Positions 43,401-52,668 of a DNA stretch of 57,856 nt are shown here, piece after piece; position 1 is the first letter of the stretch; each line of letters starts with the position of its first letter. Source of the stretch: Candidatus Kapaibacterium sp. Its GTDB lineage: Bacteria; Bacteroidota; Ignavibacteria; Kapaibacteriales; Kapaibacteriaceae. Location: positions 1 to 57,856 of the forward strand of contig VERF01000008.1 in assembly GCA_018882895.1 (NCBI GenBank). Direction: 5' to 3'. The position numbers were made by a program, and so were the translations under genes. Below the pieces are notes generated by a model. It worked only from the letters and a program-made list of their open reading frames with translations. It was not told the origin of the DNA and did not search any database.

Positions 43401-44672
43401 CGTGTTTCCAACATCGGAGGCGCACCAACGCGTATCAGCGCCACGGCGAGTGCAACGCTGGCCAAGGCCACGATCACGCCAATGATGCTGAACGTGCCGC
43501 CCCTTGGCACCGACTCCGTGCAAGTGCGAATCCGGCCATCAGACTATGCTCCCGGTACGGCTCTGCTCGGACATGTCATCTTCAAAGAGGATGTCTGCGG
43601 CGATGCTGACTCGACGTCTGTCTCCGTATTCATCGCGGATCTGAAATCTCTTCGACTGCAGCCGGATCCGCTCGATGTGGGTGTTATCATCGTCGGCTCT
43701 CGGGCCGTTGGTTCGGTAACCATCGAGAATCCGGGAGCTGACACCGTTACGATCACTCGGGCAGTCCTTGAGCCCGCGACATCGGTGTGGACCCTTCGCA
43801 GCGGCCTTGTCGGACAGCGCATCGCCCCTTCTGCGAGCATCTTCGCCGATGTGGAGTTCATACCGACGGCGGCCGGACGCGTCACGACGCGTCTCGTGGT
43901 TGAATCTCAAGGGGCATGTGCTGACACCGCTGCGTCGAGCCTCGTCGGCGAAGGTCGCGAGCCCCGTGTACCAATCACCTATCGAGTACCGCTACGGGTG
44001 GACGAGTATGTTGTCGGCCCGTCGACGCGTCTTGACATTCCCGTGCATCTCGATGCGAATGTGAGCGATGCCCTCATAGATACGCTACAGTGGACGGTGC
44101 GATACCATGCCGTCAACCTAGTTGTCGATTCAATCATCTCAGGCACCGCGCCGGATGTCGACCTAACAGCCAGCATCGAGACCGGAGCGATCCGCTTCCT
44201 GGCTGTGCGCCGAGGTCCGCTGTTTGGTTCGATGGGTTCGCTTGGCATCATCCGTGCCACTTCGCGCTCGGCGATTCCCGACTCAACGCCGCTGTCGATC
44301 ACTGACATGCGAGCCGTGAGCAAGGAGCTCACCGAACTGGTGAACAATGACGGGTACGTGATCGTCGATGCCTGTGGACCAAGGAACCTCATCACCTTTG
44401 CCGAAAAGACGAAGTTTCGCCTCGCGCCGCCGCTCCCGATCACCGGAGCAGTGCTGACCATCAATGCGGAGGCAGAGCAAAATGATGTGGCCTACGTCGA
44501 TGTCACCGATGCCCTTGGTCAGGTGGTAGCTTCCCATTCGGGCATTCCCGTTGTGAGGGGGCCATCCACGCTCCAACTGGATATCTCATCGCTATCGAGC
44601 GGCACCTATTTCGTGGTCGTGCGCTCCAATTCGCGCGGTTCCATCACGGCTTTCGTTCCGGTGGTTCGCTGA
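40440..44672 (+). CDS. Giant secreted protein: BNR/YCF48-like N-terminus, ASH-type repeats, T9SS tail
   Basis: 1410 residues with signal peptide (VATIVVALVGFCSLGAQ). Residues about 25-320 contain Asp-box repeats (DGGNTWQG, DGGRTWTS, DGGTTFTS, DDGVTWQF, NRGTTWRD, NSGQAWTK), as in sialidase-like/YCF48 beta-propellers. The middle has many ASH/choice-of-anchor-D-like modules, each with a Cys near an Asp-(Ser/Thr) phrase (APCMRDTFI, CKQRDTLRIPISNTG, APCDTLIPV, QPCDPDQVFWVRVSN). C-terminal T9SS domain ends ITAFVPVVR. The 3' end overlaps the convergent gene by 29 bp. Probable surface or extracellular scaffold. Confidence 0.8.
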   Translation: MKFVATIVVALVGFCSLGAQTAQRWKEVILPAPYDGGYYLDIFFLPSNPNLGWACDQFRGYVVRTTDGGNTWQGSSVSGGTSCHLEYIQFLDANVGYASGPCGMYKSIDGGRTWTSIKPAGSPTIWGGWFKNANEGWFVGGGCGSCTFLRTVDGGTTFTSVTETSVGRSVMSDPYWAPDMAPGEVFAVGSGTLWRSGDDGVTWQFFANTGTNAPWHEELAMVGQSVLIPNDRERCGSAAPTTLGMRFSTNRGTTWRDFVTGESMYGTFLHDAQRGWAAGTNEAVYYTSNSGQAWTKRSCGLNGADLDDVFFIDDNNGWVVGDGIFRTAPALRTQSDSALQFRLVCSDSAGIDTVRVQNVNWFASPWSASIIGTDAAMFSIANAPLSATIGTCEFRNIVVRYKPTTRTTHTAVLAITFQQPDTTLYVTLEGQPFTPTAAPFDTLVTYTAPVGQPLAKTLLWRSTSATMLESIVSITYAWGDSTVTMTAARYPEIVRTDVTLTYINAIPRDTGWTQTRFRVKLAPCMRDTFITVRIYGVSPIITCPAGVLANASCKQRDTLRIPISNTGNETLEISTLRISTVQTNAFTLIGFVSGRAGAPWKMTVGQKDTLLIAYVPDRGRDAATLEIVNNDLTRKRGVKTPWIVNLQGNSDRPRLTVDKRTIDLGSICGGAIISRTINVTNIGLVAGSVSATKGSSLVELEPSGTVAVSPGQVRQLTVTVNATREGRFTDTVMVRIAPCDTLIPVVITGMVEAPEIRITPSIIADTGAPNEILRGRAVITLVQGQGVSVRDIRITPLPAQLKFILPQLPITLAGSDSIVVDFTYSSATPSEYRGVIEVVAATSCSTTASSEIRFSVVSNDVRFTPNPVEWEYLCTNARQEQKITIEARGSLPVTVLSARRRGATSPFFVTGPSFPLTVNPGTPRAITVLFDPPTTGVYSDTIDIDTDVEGADPAIALKGAYQTADIQADPSVVSTVQPCDPDQVFWVRVSNIGGAPTRISATASATLAKATITPMMLNVPPLGTDSVQVRIRPSDYAPGTALLGHVIFKEDVCGDADSTSVSVFIADLKSLRLQPDPLDVGVIIVGSRAVGSVTIENPGADTVTITRAVLEPATSVWTLRSGLVGQRIAPSASIFADVEFIPTAAGRVTTRLVVESQGACADTAASSLVGEGREPRVPITYRVPLRVDEYVVGPSTRLDIPVHLDANVSDALIDTLQWTVRYHAVNLVVDSIISGTAPDVDLTASIETGAIRFLAVRRGPLFGSMGSLGIIRATSRSAIPDSTPLSITDMRAVSKELTELVNNDGYVIVDACGPRNLITFAEKTKFRLAPPLPITGAVLTINAEAEQNDVAYVDVTDALGQVVASHSGIPVVRGPSTLQLDISSLSSGTYFVVVRSNSRGSITAFVPVVR

Positions 44673-45723
44673 TCGTTCCGAGCAGCTCCCGCAAACCCGC
44701 GCGGGCACCATCCTGCAGCATCAGCTTCGTGTCGTCGGCGATCGCACTGGTGGCCTTCTTATCAGTCGTGACGGCCCCCTTCTGTCCGATGGTCTGCAGA
44801 TACAGGGTAAGCTCTGCCGAATTTCCCTTTCGCTGATAGCGTCCGGTGATGATCCTATCGATATCGAACGCCCGCAGCGTGGTCAGCTCGGCGGAGCTGA
44901 CGGGGTTGTAGTTCTCGACGAGATAGAGTCCGGCCTTGGCATAGATCGAATCACGCGTATCGGTGTCGATCACGATGAGGTCGTCTCGGAATCGCAGTGC
45001 GGCGATCATTGTCTGCACAAGATCGAATGACGCGACCACCTTCTCTTTAAAGGTCGACCACGGTATCACGTCAGGGGGCTGCTGCGCAAACGCGACGCCT
45101 CCGATGCAAAGAAGGGCGGCAGGTCTGATGCGAAGAGCTTCATCGGCAGTGGCGTACAGTGAAGAATCTCGTAACGCAATGCACAGTGCCCGCTGCATCG
45201 AGCTCAGGATCGCCGGGTCATAGATCATCTTTCCGGTGGTGTCACTCTGCAGGTAGGTGACGCCGTAGCCGTGTCCATTGGTTGTGAACGTGAACCCATC
45301 GCCCCCTGCGATCACCAACTCCGAGCGAATCAGATTGGCGATGCGCGCAACGGAAGCAAAGACGATCAGTTCGGCTCCGAGCGAATCTGCCACGCGCTGG
45401 TAGGTGACGGAGTCTCCGAGGGTGCGTGCGAGAGAATCGCGGACCTCGAGCGGAACAACAGTATAGAGCTTGGTTGACTCAAAGGCGAGTGCCAACCCGG
45501 CCATGAGCTTGTCCGGCGCCAGACCCGCATCTGAGGTGTCCGTATCGATCCGCGCGATCATCACGCGTTGGGTTTGAGCATGCACGGAGGCAGGGGAACA
45601 CGGCAGCATGCAGACCGCAAAGACAGCGGCTGCAAGGCAATGTAACGGATAGGTAATACAGGCGTAACACCCACCTAACAGGCTGCCGATAGTTTCGAAG
45701 ACGTTCGTTCTGTTCCCGATCAT
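44644..45723 (-). CDS. Secreted protein of unknown function (TolB-N/CsgG-like fold possible)
   Basis: 359 residues from ATG 45723, which is 16 bp from the divergent TonB receptor start. A hydrophobic signal-like stretch (CLAAAVFAVCMLPCSPASVHAQ) starts only after about 25 residues, so the true start may lie further in. The mature part has VMIARIDTD, then VTYQRVADSLGAELIVFASV, then RIITGRYQRKGNSAELTLYLQ; such nucleotide-binding-like repeats occur in TolB N-terminal and CsgG-type periplasmic domains. No catalytic motif seen. The end overlaps the giant protein gene by 29 bp. Confidence 0.55.
   Translation of the reverse strand: MIGNRTNVFETIGSLLGGCYACITYPLHCLAAAVFAVCMLPCSPASVHAQTQRVMIARIDTDTSDAGLAPDKLMAGLALAFESTKLYTVVPLEVRDSLARTLGDSVTYQRVADSLGAELIVFASVARIANLIRSELVIAGGDGFTFTTNGHGYGVTYLQSDTTGKMIYDPAILSSMQRALCIALRDSSLYATADEALRIRPAALLCIGGVAFAQQPPDVIPWSTFKEKVVASFDLVQTMIAALRFRDDLIVIDTDTRDSIYAKAGLYLVENYNPVSSAELTTLRAFDIDRIITGRYQRKGNSAELTLYLQTIGQKGAVTTDKKATSAIADDTKLMLQDGARAGLRELLGTISEPPERKP
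45691..45698 (+). promoter_or_regulatory. Promoter-like AGTTTCGA within repeated 12-mer, upstream of TonB receptor
   Basis: Part of TGCCGATAGTTT (45684-45695), identical to the sequence before secD. Here TAGTTTCG matches TAnnTTTG at all fixed positions but one. The gene start is about 42 bp downstream. Confidence 0.25.
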
Positions 45724-45739
45724 AAGGTCGATCAATCCC

Positions 45740-48568
45740 ATGAAAACAGTGGTTTTTCTTGTTGCGCTGGCAATTGCACAGGCGCTGGCCGTTGCGCAAA
45801 ACGGCATCATCGAAGGCAAAGTTACAGATGCCGCCACCGGCGAGGCACTTCGCCAGGCCAGCATTTCGGTAGTTGACACGAAGAAGGGGGCTTACTCAGA
45901 CACCAAGGGCTCTTTCAAGATCAAGAATGTGGCACCTGGCACCTACTCTCTTCGCGTCACCTACGTCGGCTACGATCCACGTATCGTCGAGAACGTTACC
46001 GTTGCACCGGGAGCCACCGCAACGGTGACCGTTTTGGTGAACGCGACATCTCGCGCTGCCAAGGAAGTTGTGGTTGCTGCCGAGAAGATCAACGACAATG
46101 CGGCTGCATTGTTGATCGAACGCAAGAACGCTTCGCAGGTGAGCGACGGGATCGGCCGCGAGGAGATGTCGAAGCTTCCTGACAGTGATGCCGGACAGGC
46201 GCTGAAGCGAGTATCTGGCGTTACGTTGCTTGATGGCAAGTACGTGTACGTGCGCGGCGTCAGCGACCGCTACAGCAACACGACGCTCAATGGGGCGGCT
46301 CTGACGTCGACCGAGCCGGATCGCAAGGCCTTTGCCTTTGACATGTTCCCGACCGAACTTCTTGAGAACGCCAACATCGTCAAGTCCTTCACGCCGGACC
46401 TTCCCGGCAATTTCGCCGGCGGTCTGGTGCAGCTCAACACGGTCGACTTTCCGTCGGGCAAGGGGCTGAAGGTTTCGGCATCGCAGGGATTCAATGACTT
46501 CGTCACCTTCAAGGGCGATGCCTTCTTCCAGAGTCAGTCGGTAGCGGGCGACAACTTTGCTTTGGGTGCTCCCGGACGTGCCCTTCCTGCGAACTTCCCA
46601 CAGAACCGCCTCGAGATGAATCAACTGCTGCGCGACGTGCGCTCAGGCAACCAGGAAGCCATCAACCGGATGGATGGATTCGGTCGAACGTTCAACAACG
46701 GCAACTGGTCGAGCTCCGCAGCAACCGCAATGACAAACGGCGGTCTGTCGCTGACATACACGGACATCGTTGCCATCGATGATGAGCAGGAGATCGGCTT
46801 TGTTGCATCGGGCAACTACGGCACGTCGTGGCAGAACAACGTCATCACCCGTGCGGGTGTCTTGTCGAACCCGCAGGACTTCCTCTTCAAGTTCGACGGC
46901 GTGCAGTCGACGCGCTCCGTCTCCTGGGGTGGCCTATTCAACGTGGCCTATCGTGTTGGAAGCGGCGGTCGCATCAGCTTCAAGAATGCCTACAACCGCT
47001 CGGCCGATTTCGAGAACATTGCACTTAACGGTACCAACTTCGCACAGTCCCAGGCACAGAGGCTGTTCTCGTTCCAGTATGTGGAAAAGCAACTCTACTC
47101 TGGAGCTCTGACGGGAGAGCACACGATCGGCATGTTCAACAATGCACTGATCGACTGGAAGCTTGGCTATTCGAACTCGACGCGTTCAGAGCCTGACTTC
47201 AGGCGCTTGCAGTTCCTTCGTGACGCGTTCGATCCAACGCAACCGTACACGGCTGCCTTCGACTTGTCGCCGCAAGGGGCCGGCTCGCGCGCCGGACGCT
47301 TCTTCTCCGACCTCGACGATCATGCCGTCAGCGGATCGGTGAACGTGTCTCTTCCGATCACCACCGACATCAAGATCAAGTTCGGCGGTCTCTTTGAAAA
47401 CCGCTCGCGCACATTCAATGCCCGTTCGATCACGATCGTACAAGGGGCTGAGAATGACATCTCCGGCAACATGACCATCACCGATGCGGAGGCGTATCCT
47501 GACCTTGGAAAGTTCTTTGCCGACAGCAACTTCAGCGTTGAAAAGCAGCGTCTGAGCTACTCGGAAGACTCCAAGCTTTCGGATCAGTACGACGCAATGG
47601 AGAGCCTTGGTGCCGGCTACGTCATGTTTGATGCGCCATTCCAGGTCATGGGGCTCGACATTCGCCTCATCACCGGTGCACGCGTTGAAAAGAATGTGCA
47701 GCTCCTGAACTCCTTCACCGTTACGGATGACCGCGTCAACGTTAACCGCGACCTCCTGGACATTCTTCCGGCCTTCAATCTGATCTTCCGTCCGATCGAG
47801 AACTTGAACATTCGCACGTCGGCATCGCAGACCTTGGCGCGCCCGTCCTTGCGTGAGTTCGCCCCCTTCCAGTTCTATGACTTCGGCATGCAGGCAACAG
47901 TGTCGGGCAATCCGAACCTTGTGCGCGCCCTGATCCTGAACTACGACTTGCGCGTTGAGTACTTCCCGGCCGCCGGCGAAGTCCTTTCGGCTGGTGTCTT
48001 CTACAAGCGATTCGACAATGCGATCGAAGAGACGCTCTTCCCACAGCAGTCCGAGCTTGTTCGCTCCTACGCCAACGCCAGTGGCCCGGCCAACAACGTC
48101 GGCATCGAACTCGAAGCGCGTAAGTCACTGGGCTTCTTTGGACAGGCACTCCGCGACTTCATGTTCTCGATTAACGCGGCCTTCATCGACTCGCGTATCA
48201 CCGTGCAGCAGGCGGGTGTGAACGATTCACGTTCGATGTGGGGACAGAGCCCCTACACGGTCAACACGACGCTTTCGTATTTCAATCCTGACACGAAGAC
48301 CGCCGTCACGCTAGCCTACAACACGTATGGTCGCCGCATCATCCAAGTGAACCTCGTTGGCGTCTTCCAGGGCAACCCACACGTGTATGAACTGCCTCGT
48401 CACGTGATCGACTTCTCGGTCATCCAGCCGATCGGTGACGCGCTCGAACTGAAGATGAGCATCCGCGATCTGCTGAATCAGCCTCTGAAGTGGGAGCAGA
48501 ACGGTGCGCTCATCCAATCCAACATTCGAGGCATGGGCATGAGCCTTGGCCTTGGTTACCGCTTGTAA
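45740..48568 (+). CDS. TonB-dependent outer-membrane receptor
   Basis: 942 residues. Signal peptide (FLVALAIAQALAVAQ), then a carboxypeptidase-regulatory-like domain (IIEGKVTDAATGEALRQASI), a plug with VSGVTLLDGKYVYVRGVSDR and LNGAALTSTEPDRKAFAFDM, and a barrel ending SLGLGYRL. The plug wording resembles the large TonB-receptor subclass with RGxxDRYxxxxLNG motifs. Imports a nutrient (unknown) using TonB energy. The next gene starts 28 bp later on the same strand with GGAG before it, so the two are probably cotranscribed. Confidence 0.92.
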   Translation: MKTVVFLVALAIAQALAVAQNGIIEGKVTDAATGEALRQASISVVDTKKGAYSDTKGSFKIKNVAPGTYSLRVTYVGYDPRIVENVTVAPGATATVTVLVNATSRAAKEVVVAAEKINDNAAALLIERKNASQVSDGIGREEMSKLPDSDAGQALKRVSGVTLLDGKYVYVRGVSDRYSNTTLNGAALTSTEPDRKAFAFDMFPTELLENANIVKSFTPDLPGNFAGGLVQLNTVDFPSGKGLKVSASQGFNDFVTFKGDAFFQSQSVAGDNFALGAPGRALPANFPQNRLEMNQLLRDVRSGNQEAINRMDGFGRTFNNGNWSSSAATAMTNGGLSLTYTDIVAIDDEQEIGFVASGNYGTSWQNNVITRAGVLSNPQDFLFKFDGVQSTRSVSWGGLFNVAYRVGSGGRISFKNAYNRSADFENIALNGTNFAQSQAQRLFSFQYVEKQLYSGALTGEHTIGMFNNALIDWKLGYSNSTRSEPDFRRLQFLRDAFDPTQPYTAAFDLSPQGAGSRAGRFFSDLDDHAVSGSVNVSLPITTDIKIKFGGLFENRSRTFNARSITIVQGAENDISGNMTITDAEAYPDLGKFFADSNFSVEKQRLSYSEDSKLSDQYDAMESLGAGYVMFDAPFQVMGLDIRLITGARVEKNVQLLNSFTVTDDRVNVNRDLLDILPAFNLIFRPIENLNIRTSASQTLARPSLREFAPFQFYDFGMQATVSGNPNLVRALILNYDLRVEYFPAAGEVLSAGVFYKRFDNAIEETLFPQQSELVRSYANASGPANNVGIELEARKSLGFFGQALRDFMFSINAAFIDSRITVQQAGVNDSRSMWGQSPYTVNTTLSYFNPDTKTAVTLAYNTYGRRIIQVNLVGVFQGNPHVYELPRHVIDFSVIQPIGDALELKMSIRDLLNQPLKWEQNGALIQSNIRGMGMSLGLGYRL

Positions 48569-48596
48569 TAACGATCATTACCACACGGAGAAATCC

Positions 48597-51500
48597 ATGC
48601 GTCTCGTAGTCTCACTGTTTGCTCTGCTTGTCGTGCTAAGCTCGACTGTTCTGGCACAGAATCCTTCTTCATGCGTAATCCGTATGCCCAATGGCGGAGA
48701 GATATTCCGTCCGGGAACCACGCAGGAGATGCGCTGGGATACGGCAGGCACATTTCGTGCTCGGTGGAGGTTCCTTTTCGGTACGACTCCGGCCGGACCA
48801 TGGACGCCTTTGACTGGTTTGACCAATGTGCTCGACTCGGGTGCAACGCGCGGACAGTCAGTGCCAACCTCCGGTGGCTGGCGCGTACCGAACGTGCCTA
48901 CCACCTCGGGCTACATCCGCATGGAGCTGATCGCAGATCCGAACGTGTTCGATATCACCGACAACCCGTTCACGATCGAAGAGCCCCGTACCATTCAGCC
49001 TGATTCGATCCTTGCCGGCGAGATCACTCGTTCGATCACGCTTCGGGCCACGAAGATCTACGGTCTGAGCGGCTATGTATATGTGAACAACGGTGCAACC
49101 GTAACAGTCGAACCCGGAACGATCATTGTTGGCGATCAGCCCGGTTCCAACTCAGCGCTGGTGATCAACCGCGGCGGTAGGATCATCGCTAACGGAACCA
49201 AGGACCGTCCTATCGTCTTCACCTCACGTGCCGCCCCGGGTCAGCGCGCCCGCGGTGACTGGGGAGGCATCCTCATCTGTGGCAAAGCTCGCGTGAATCA
49301 GCCTGCAGGGCAGGCCGCTCTCGAAGGCGGCGTGGCCGATCAAGCGGCAGGGGGCAAGGGCTGGTATGGTGGAACAGAGGATGACGACACAAGCGGCATC
49401 CTGCGCTATGTGCGAATCGAATTCGCAGGTATCGCCACACAACCAAACTCTGAGCTCAACTCACTTACGCTCGGCGGGGTAGGTCGTGGCACCACGATCG
49501 AGTACGTGCAGTGTTCGTACGGCAACGACGATGCCTTCGAATGGTTCGGCGGCTCGGTCAACGGCAAGTACCTTATTGCTTACGGAACGCTGGATGATGA
49601 CTTCGACTGTGATAACGGCTTCTCCGGCAAGGTGCAATTCGGTATCGTCAAGCGCTTCCGCACCGTGGCTGACGTATCGACATCGCAGGCGTTTGAGATC
49701 GACAACGATGCAACGTCCTCTTTCAACAACCCTCGCACGGTGCCGATCTTCTCGAACTTCACCGTGATCGGACCTTTACAGGATACAGCCTGGACAGTTG
49801 GAAGCGGCCTGAACCAGTATAGTTCGCGCTATGGGGCAGCTGCTCAGATCCGTCGCAACGCCCGCGCTAGCATCTTCAACACGGTCTTCGTAGGATGGCC
49901 ACGCGGATTTGAGATCGCCCAGGCACCGACGATGGTTGCTGCCAATGGAGATACGCTGATGGTGCGCAACAACAGCTGGTTTGGTGTGAAGGGGGCTACG
50001 CTGACGCTGGCCAGTGGCACGCCTCCGGCAGGTATGGATGCAACGTGGCTTTCCAAGAGCGGCTTCAACAATGAGGTCGACAAGGGCAACCCGAACAACG
50101 CCTTCATCGCCAACGCATGGCCGAACGACAACACGTTTGATCCTCGACCCCTGTCTGTGGCAACATACCTCACGACGGGAAGCTTCGACAATGGTTCACC
50201 ACTGGTGCCGATCGCTGACGCGTACTTCGAGCGAGTTTCATACCGCGGTGCATTTGCCAGCGGTGCGGCTCGTTGGGATGAAGGTTGGGCAGAATATGAT
50301 CCAGTCAACCGTGAGTATCGTGCTCAGCCCCTTGTCCGCCTCGTATCCCCCGGTGCCGCTGCCGGCGAGAAGTACCAGCAGGGTCAGAAGCTGAACATCA
50401 CCTGGGACACATCGGGCGCTAGCGGTAACGCCTTCAAGTTCGAGTTTGCCACGTCGGCCACGGGCCCATGGCAGCCGATCGCCGGTGCCGAGAACGTGAC
50501 CGACGCCGGTGCAACACGCGGTATGCTGAAGGACGGCTTTACGGTGCCGAACATCGTCACCACAACAGGCTACATCCGCATGACGCTGGTGAGCGACCCG
50601 TCGGTGTTCGACATATCGGACGCGCCGTTTGCCATTGAAGCCCCCGTTGTTCCGGAACCAGCCGTGCGCCTCATCGAACCAGGCGGAAACAACAAGGTGT
50701 TCCGCGTGGGCCAATCGGTTGACGTTCGTTGGGATACCACCAATACGTTCCGCAGCCGCTGGCGTTTTGAGTTTGGCAAGAGCGTTGACGGGCCGTGGAA
50801 GGTCATCGCCGGTTTGGCGAATGTGCTCGACAGTGCAACACGTCGCGGTGTCTTTGCAGGCGGCATTGTCTTCCGTCCGGAAGATCAAACCAAGACCGGA
50901 TATGTGAAGATGACGCTTCTGAGTGACACGACGAAGTTCGACGTCAACGATCAGCCGTTCGAAGTTGTAGCACCTGCGCCGATCAAGGTCGACTCCGTCC
51001 TCGAAGGCGAGATCACAGGTCGCGTGCGCTTGGTCAACACCAAGATCTACGGCCTGAAGGGATACGTATACGTCAACGACGGTGCCACACTCGAGATTGA
51101 AAAGGGCACCATTGTTGTCGGTGATGAAGTCGGCAACAACTCGGCGATCGTGATCAACCGTGGCGGCAAGATCCTTGCCGAAGGAACAGCTCAGGATCCG
51201 ATCATCTTCACCTCCCGCGCCGTACCGGGTCAGCGTGCCCGTGGCGACTGGGGTGGCATTCTTATCTGCGGCAAGGCCCGGATCAATCAGCCGGCCGGTC
51301 AGGCCGCTCTCGAAGGGGGCGTTGCATCGCAGACAGCCGGCGGCAAGGGCTGGTACGGCGGAACGGATGACGACGACAACAGTGGCGTGCTCAAGTATGT
51401 GCGCATTGAGTTTGCCGGCATCGCTACGCAGCCGAACTCGGAGCTGAACTCACTCACCATGGGTGGCGTGGGCCGTGGCACTACGATCGAGTACGTGCAG

Positions 51501-52595
51501 GTGTCGTACGGTAACGACGATGGCTTTGAGTGGTTTGGCGGAGCGGTCAACTCCAAGTATCTGATCTCGACAGGAATTCTCGATGATGACTTCGACACAG
51601 ATAACGGTTTCTCCGGCAAGGTTCAGTTCGGTGTGTCTCAGCGCTATCGCACAGTGGCCGACGTGTCGACGTCGCAGGCGTTTGAGTCGGACAACGATGC
51701 TCAGGCATCATACAACCAGCCATTTACCTCGGCGACGTTCAGCAACATCACGGCCATCGGTCCAATTCAGGATACGGCCTGGACGCCGGGATCGGGCGCC
51801 AATCAGTACAGCACGCGCTTTGGTGCAGCTGCACAGATCCGTCGCAACTCTCGTCAGGCCATTCACAACTCTGTCTTCATTGGCTGGCCGCGTGGCTTTG
51901 AGTTTGCACAGGTGCCAACAATGATCGCTGCGGCGGGAGATACGATCGAGATCCGCAATAATTCGTGGTATGGCGTCAAGGGCGCCGTGCTGACGCTTGC
52001 CGGCGGAACTGCTCCGGCCGGCATCGATGCGAGCTGGCTTGCAAAGCCTGCTTATGGTAATGTTGTTGACAAGAGTTCGCCGGCAGGAGCGATGCTTGAG
52101 AATCCGTTCCCAACAAATGTCGACTTCAATCCGGCGATCAAGACGGGAAGCCCCCTTGAAGCATCAGCAAAGTTCGAAGGAAAGTCAGCCGACGCATTCT
52201 TTGATAAGGTTACCCACCGCGGTGCCTTCGGCATGCAGCGCTGGGATCTTCCGTGGTCGGAGTACGACCCGGTCAACCGCGAGTATCGCGCCAAGAATCC
52301 AACGTCCGTGCGCGAGGACGACCAAGTACGTGCCGGTATCACCGGCAGCGTATTCCCTAACCCGTCGATGGATGCCTCGACTGTCCGCTACCAGCTGGCA
52401 AGCGCAGACGTGGTGACCATCCGGCTGACCGACGCAACGGGCTCCGTTGCAGGCACGTTCATTGCGAACGTGGCGCAGCAGGCCGGTGTGTATGAGTTCC
52501 GACTCATCACGGCCGACCTTGCTTCCGGTCTTTACTACCTGACGATCTCTGGTGAGCGCGGAACAATGACGACCCCCGTCACGGTTACCCGCTGA
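48597..52595 (+). CDS. Large T9SS-exported protein with duplicated beta-helix-like module
   Basis: 1332 residues from ATG 48597; GGAG lies about 6 nt upstream. Layout: signal peptide (LFALLVVLSSTVLAQ), Ig-like domain 1, beta-rich module 1 (about residues 136-576), Ig-like domains 2 and 3, beta-rich module 2 (about 799-1233), and a T9SS tail (VFPNPSMDASTVRYQLASAD ... VTVTR). Both large modules carry DWGGILICGKAR, YVRIEFAG, NSELNSLTxGGVGRGTTIEY, DDDFDxDNGFSGKVQF and DPVNREYRA. The pattern resembles known Bacteroidota proteins encoded next to TonB receptors. Probable surface ligand-binding partner (inference). Confidence 0.8.
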   Translation: MRLVVSLFALLVVLSSTVLAQNPSSCVIRMPNGGEIFRPGTTQEMRWDTAGTFRARWRFLFGTTPAGPWTPLTGLTNVLDSGATRGQSVPTSGGWRVPNVPTTSGYIRMELIADPNVFDITDNPFTIEEPRTIQPDSILAGEITRSITLRATKIYGLSGYVYVNNGATVTVEPGTIIVGDQPGSNSALVINRGGRIIANGTKDRPIVFTSRAAPGQRARGDWGGILICGKARVNQPAGQAALEGGVADQAAGGKGWYGGTEDDDTSGILRYVRIEFAGIATQPNSELNSLTLGGVGRGTTIEYVQCSYGNDDAFEWFGGSVNGKYLIAYGTLDDDFDCDNGFSGKVQFGIVKRFRTVADVSTSQAFEIDNDATSSFNNPRTVPIFSNFTVIGPLQDTAWTVGSGLNQYSSRYGAAAQIRRNARASIFNTVFVGWPRGFEIAQAPTMVAANGDTLMVRNNSWFGVKGATLTLASGTPPAGMDATWLSKSGFNNEVDKGNPNNAFIANAWPNDNTFDPRPLSVATYLTTGSFDNGSPLVPIADAYFERVSYRGAFASGAARWDEGWAEYDPVNREYRAQPLVRLVSPGAAAGEKYQQGQKLNITWDTSGASGNAFKFEFATSATGPWQPIAGAENVTDAGATRGMLKDGFTVPNIVTTTGYIRMTLVSDPSVFDISDAPFAIEAPVVPEPAVRLIEPGGNNKVFRVGQSVDVRWDTTNTFRSRWRFEFGKSVDGPWKVIAGLANVLDSATRRGVFAGGIVFRPEDQTKTGYVKMTLLSDTTKFDVNDQPFEVVAPAPIKVDSVLEGEITGRVRLVNTKIYGLKGYVYVNDGATLEIEKGTIVVGDEVGNNSAIVINRGGKILAEGTAQDPIIFTSRAVPGQRARGDWGGILICGKARINQPAGQAALEGGVASQTAGGKGWYGGTDDDDNSGVLKYVRIEFAGIATQPNSELNSLTMGGVGRGTTIEYVQVSYGNDDGFEWFGGAVNSKYLISTGILDDDFDTDNGFSGKVQFGVSQRYRTVADVSTSQAFESDNDAQASYNQPFTSATFSNITAIGPIQDTAWTPGSGANQYSTRFGAAAQIRRNSRQAIHNSVFIGWPRGFEFAQVPTMIAAAGDTIEIRNNSWYGVKGAVLTLAGGTAPAGIDASWLAKPAYGNVVDKSSPAGAMLENPFPTNVDFNPAIKTGSPLEASAKFEGKSADAFFDKVTHRGAFGMQRWDLPWSEYDPVNREYRAKNPTSVREDDQVRAGITGSVFPNPSMDASTVRYQLASADVVTIRLTDATGSVAGTFIANVAQQAGVYEFRLITADLASGLYYLTISGERGTMTTPVTVTR
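49002..50325 (+). repeat. First copy of large internal coding repeat
   Basis: About 440 codons with high protein similarity and, in blocks such as 49230-49330 and 49440-49520, strong nucleotide similarity to 50991-52295. It lies inside one reading frame and marks an internal gene duplication. Confidence 0.85.
50991..52295 (+). repeat. Second copy of large internal coding repeat
   Basis: About 435 codons, the partner of 49002-50325. The two are separated by about 660 bp coding for two Ig-like domains, each with a conserved WDT and a GY(I/V)(R/K)MTL phrase. Confidence 0.85.
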
Positions 52596-52622
52596 TCACC
52601 GATCGTGAACAGAACGCCGCTG

Positions 52623-52648
52623 CGGCCGGCCTCGAAAGGGGCTGGCCG
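52623..52648. terminator. Hairpin between convergent genes
   Basis: A 9-bp stem with one G-U pair (CGGCCGGCC at 52623-52631 and GGCTGGCCG at 52640-52648) with an 8-nt loop, in the 73-bp gap between the convergent ends of the T9SS gene and the acyltransferase gene. A short T-rich tail (TTGTCGGTTT) follows on the plus strand. Confidence 0.5.
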
Positions 52649-52668
52649 TTGTCGGTTTAAGGCGGTGT

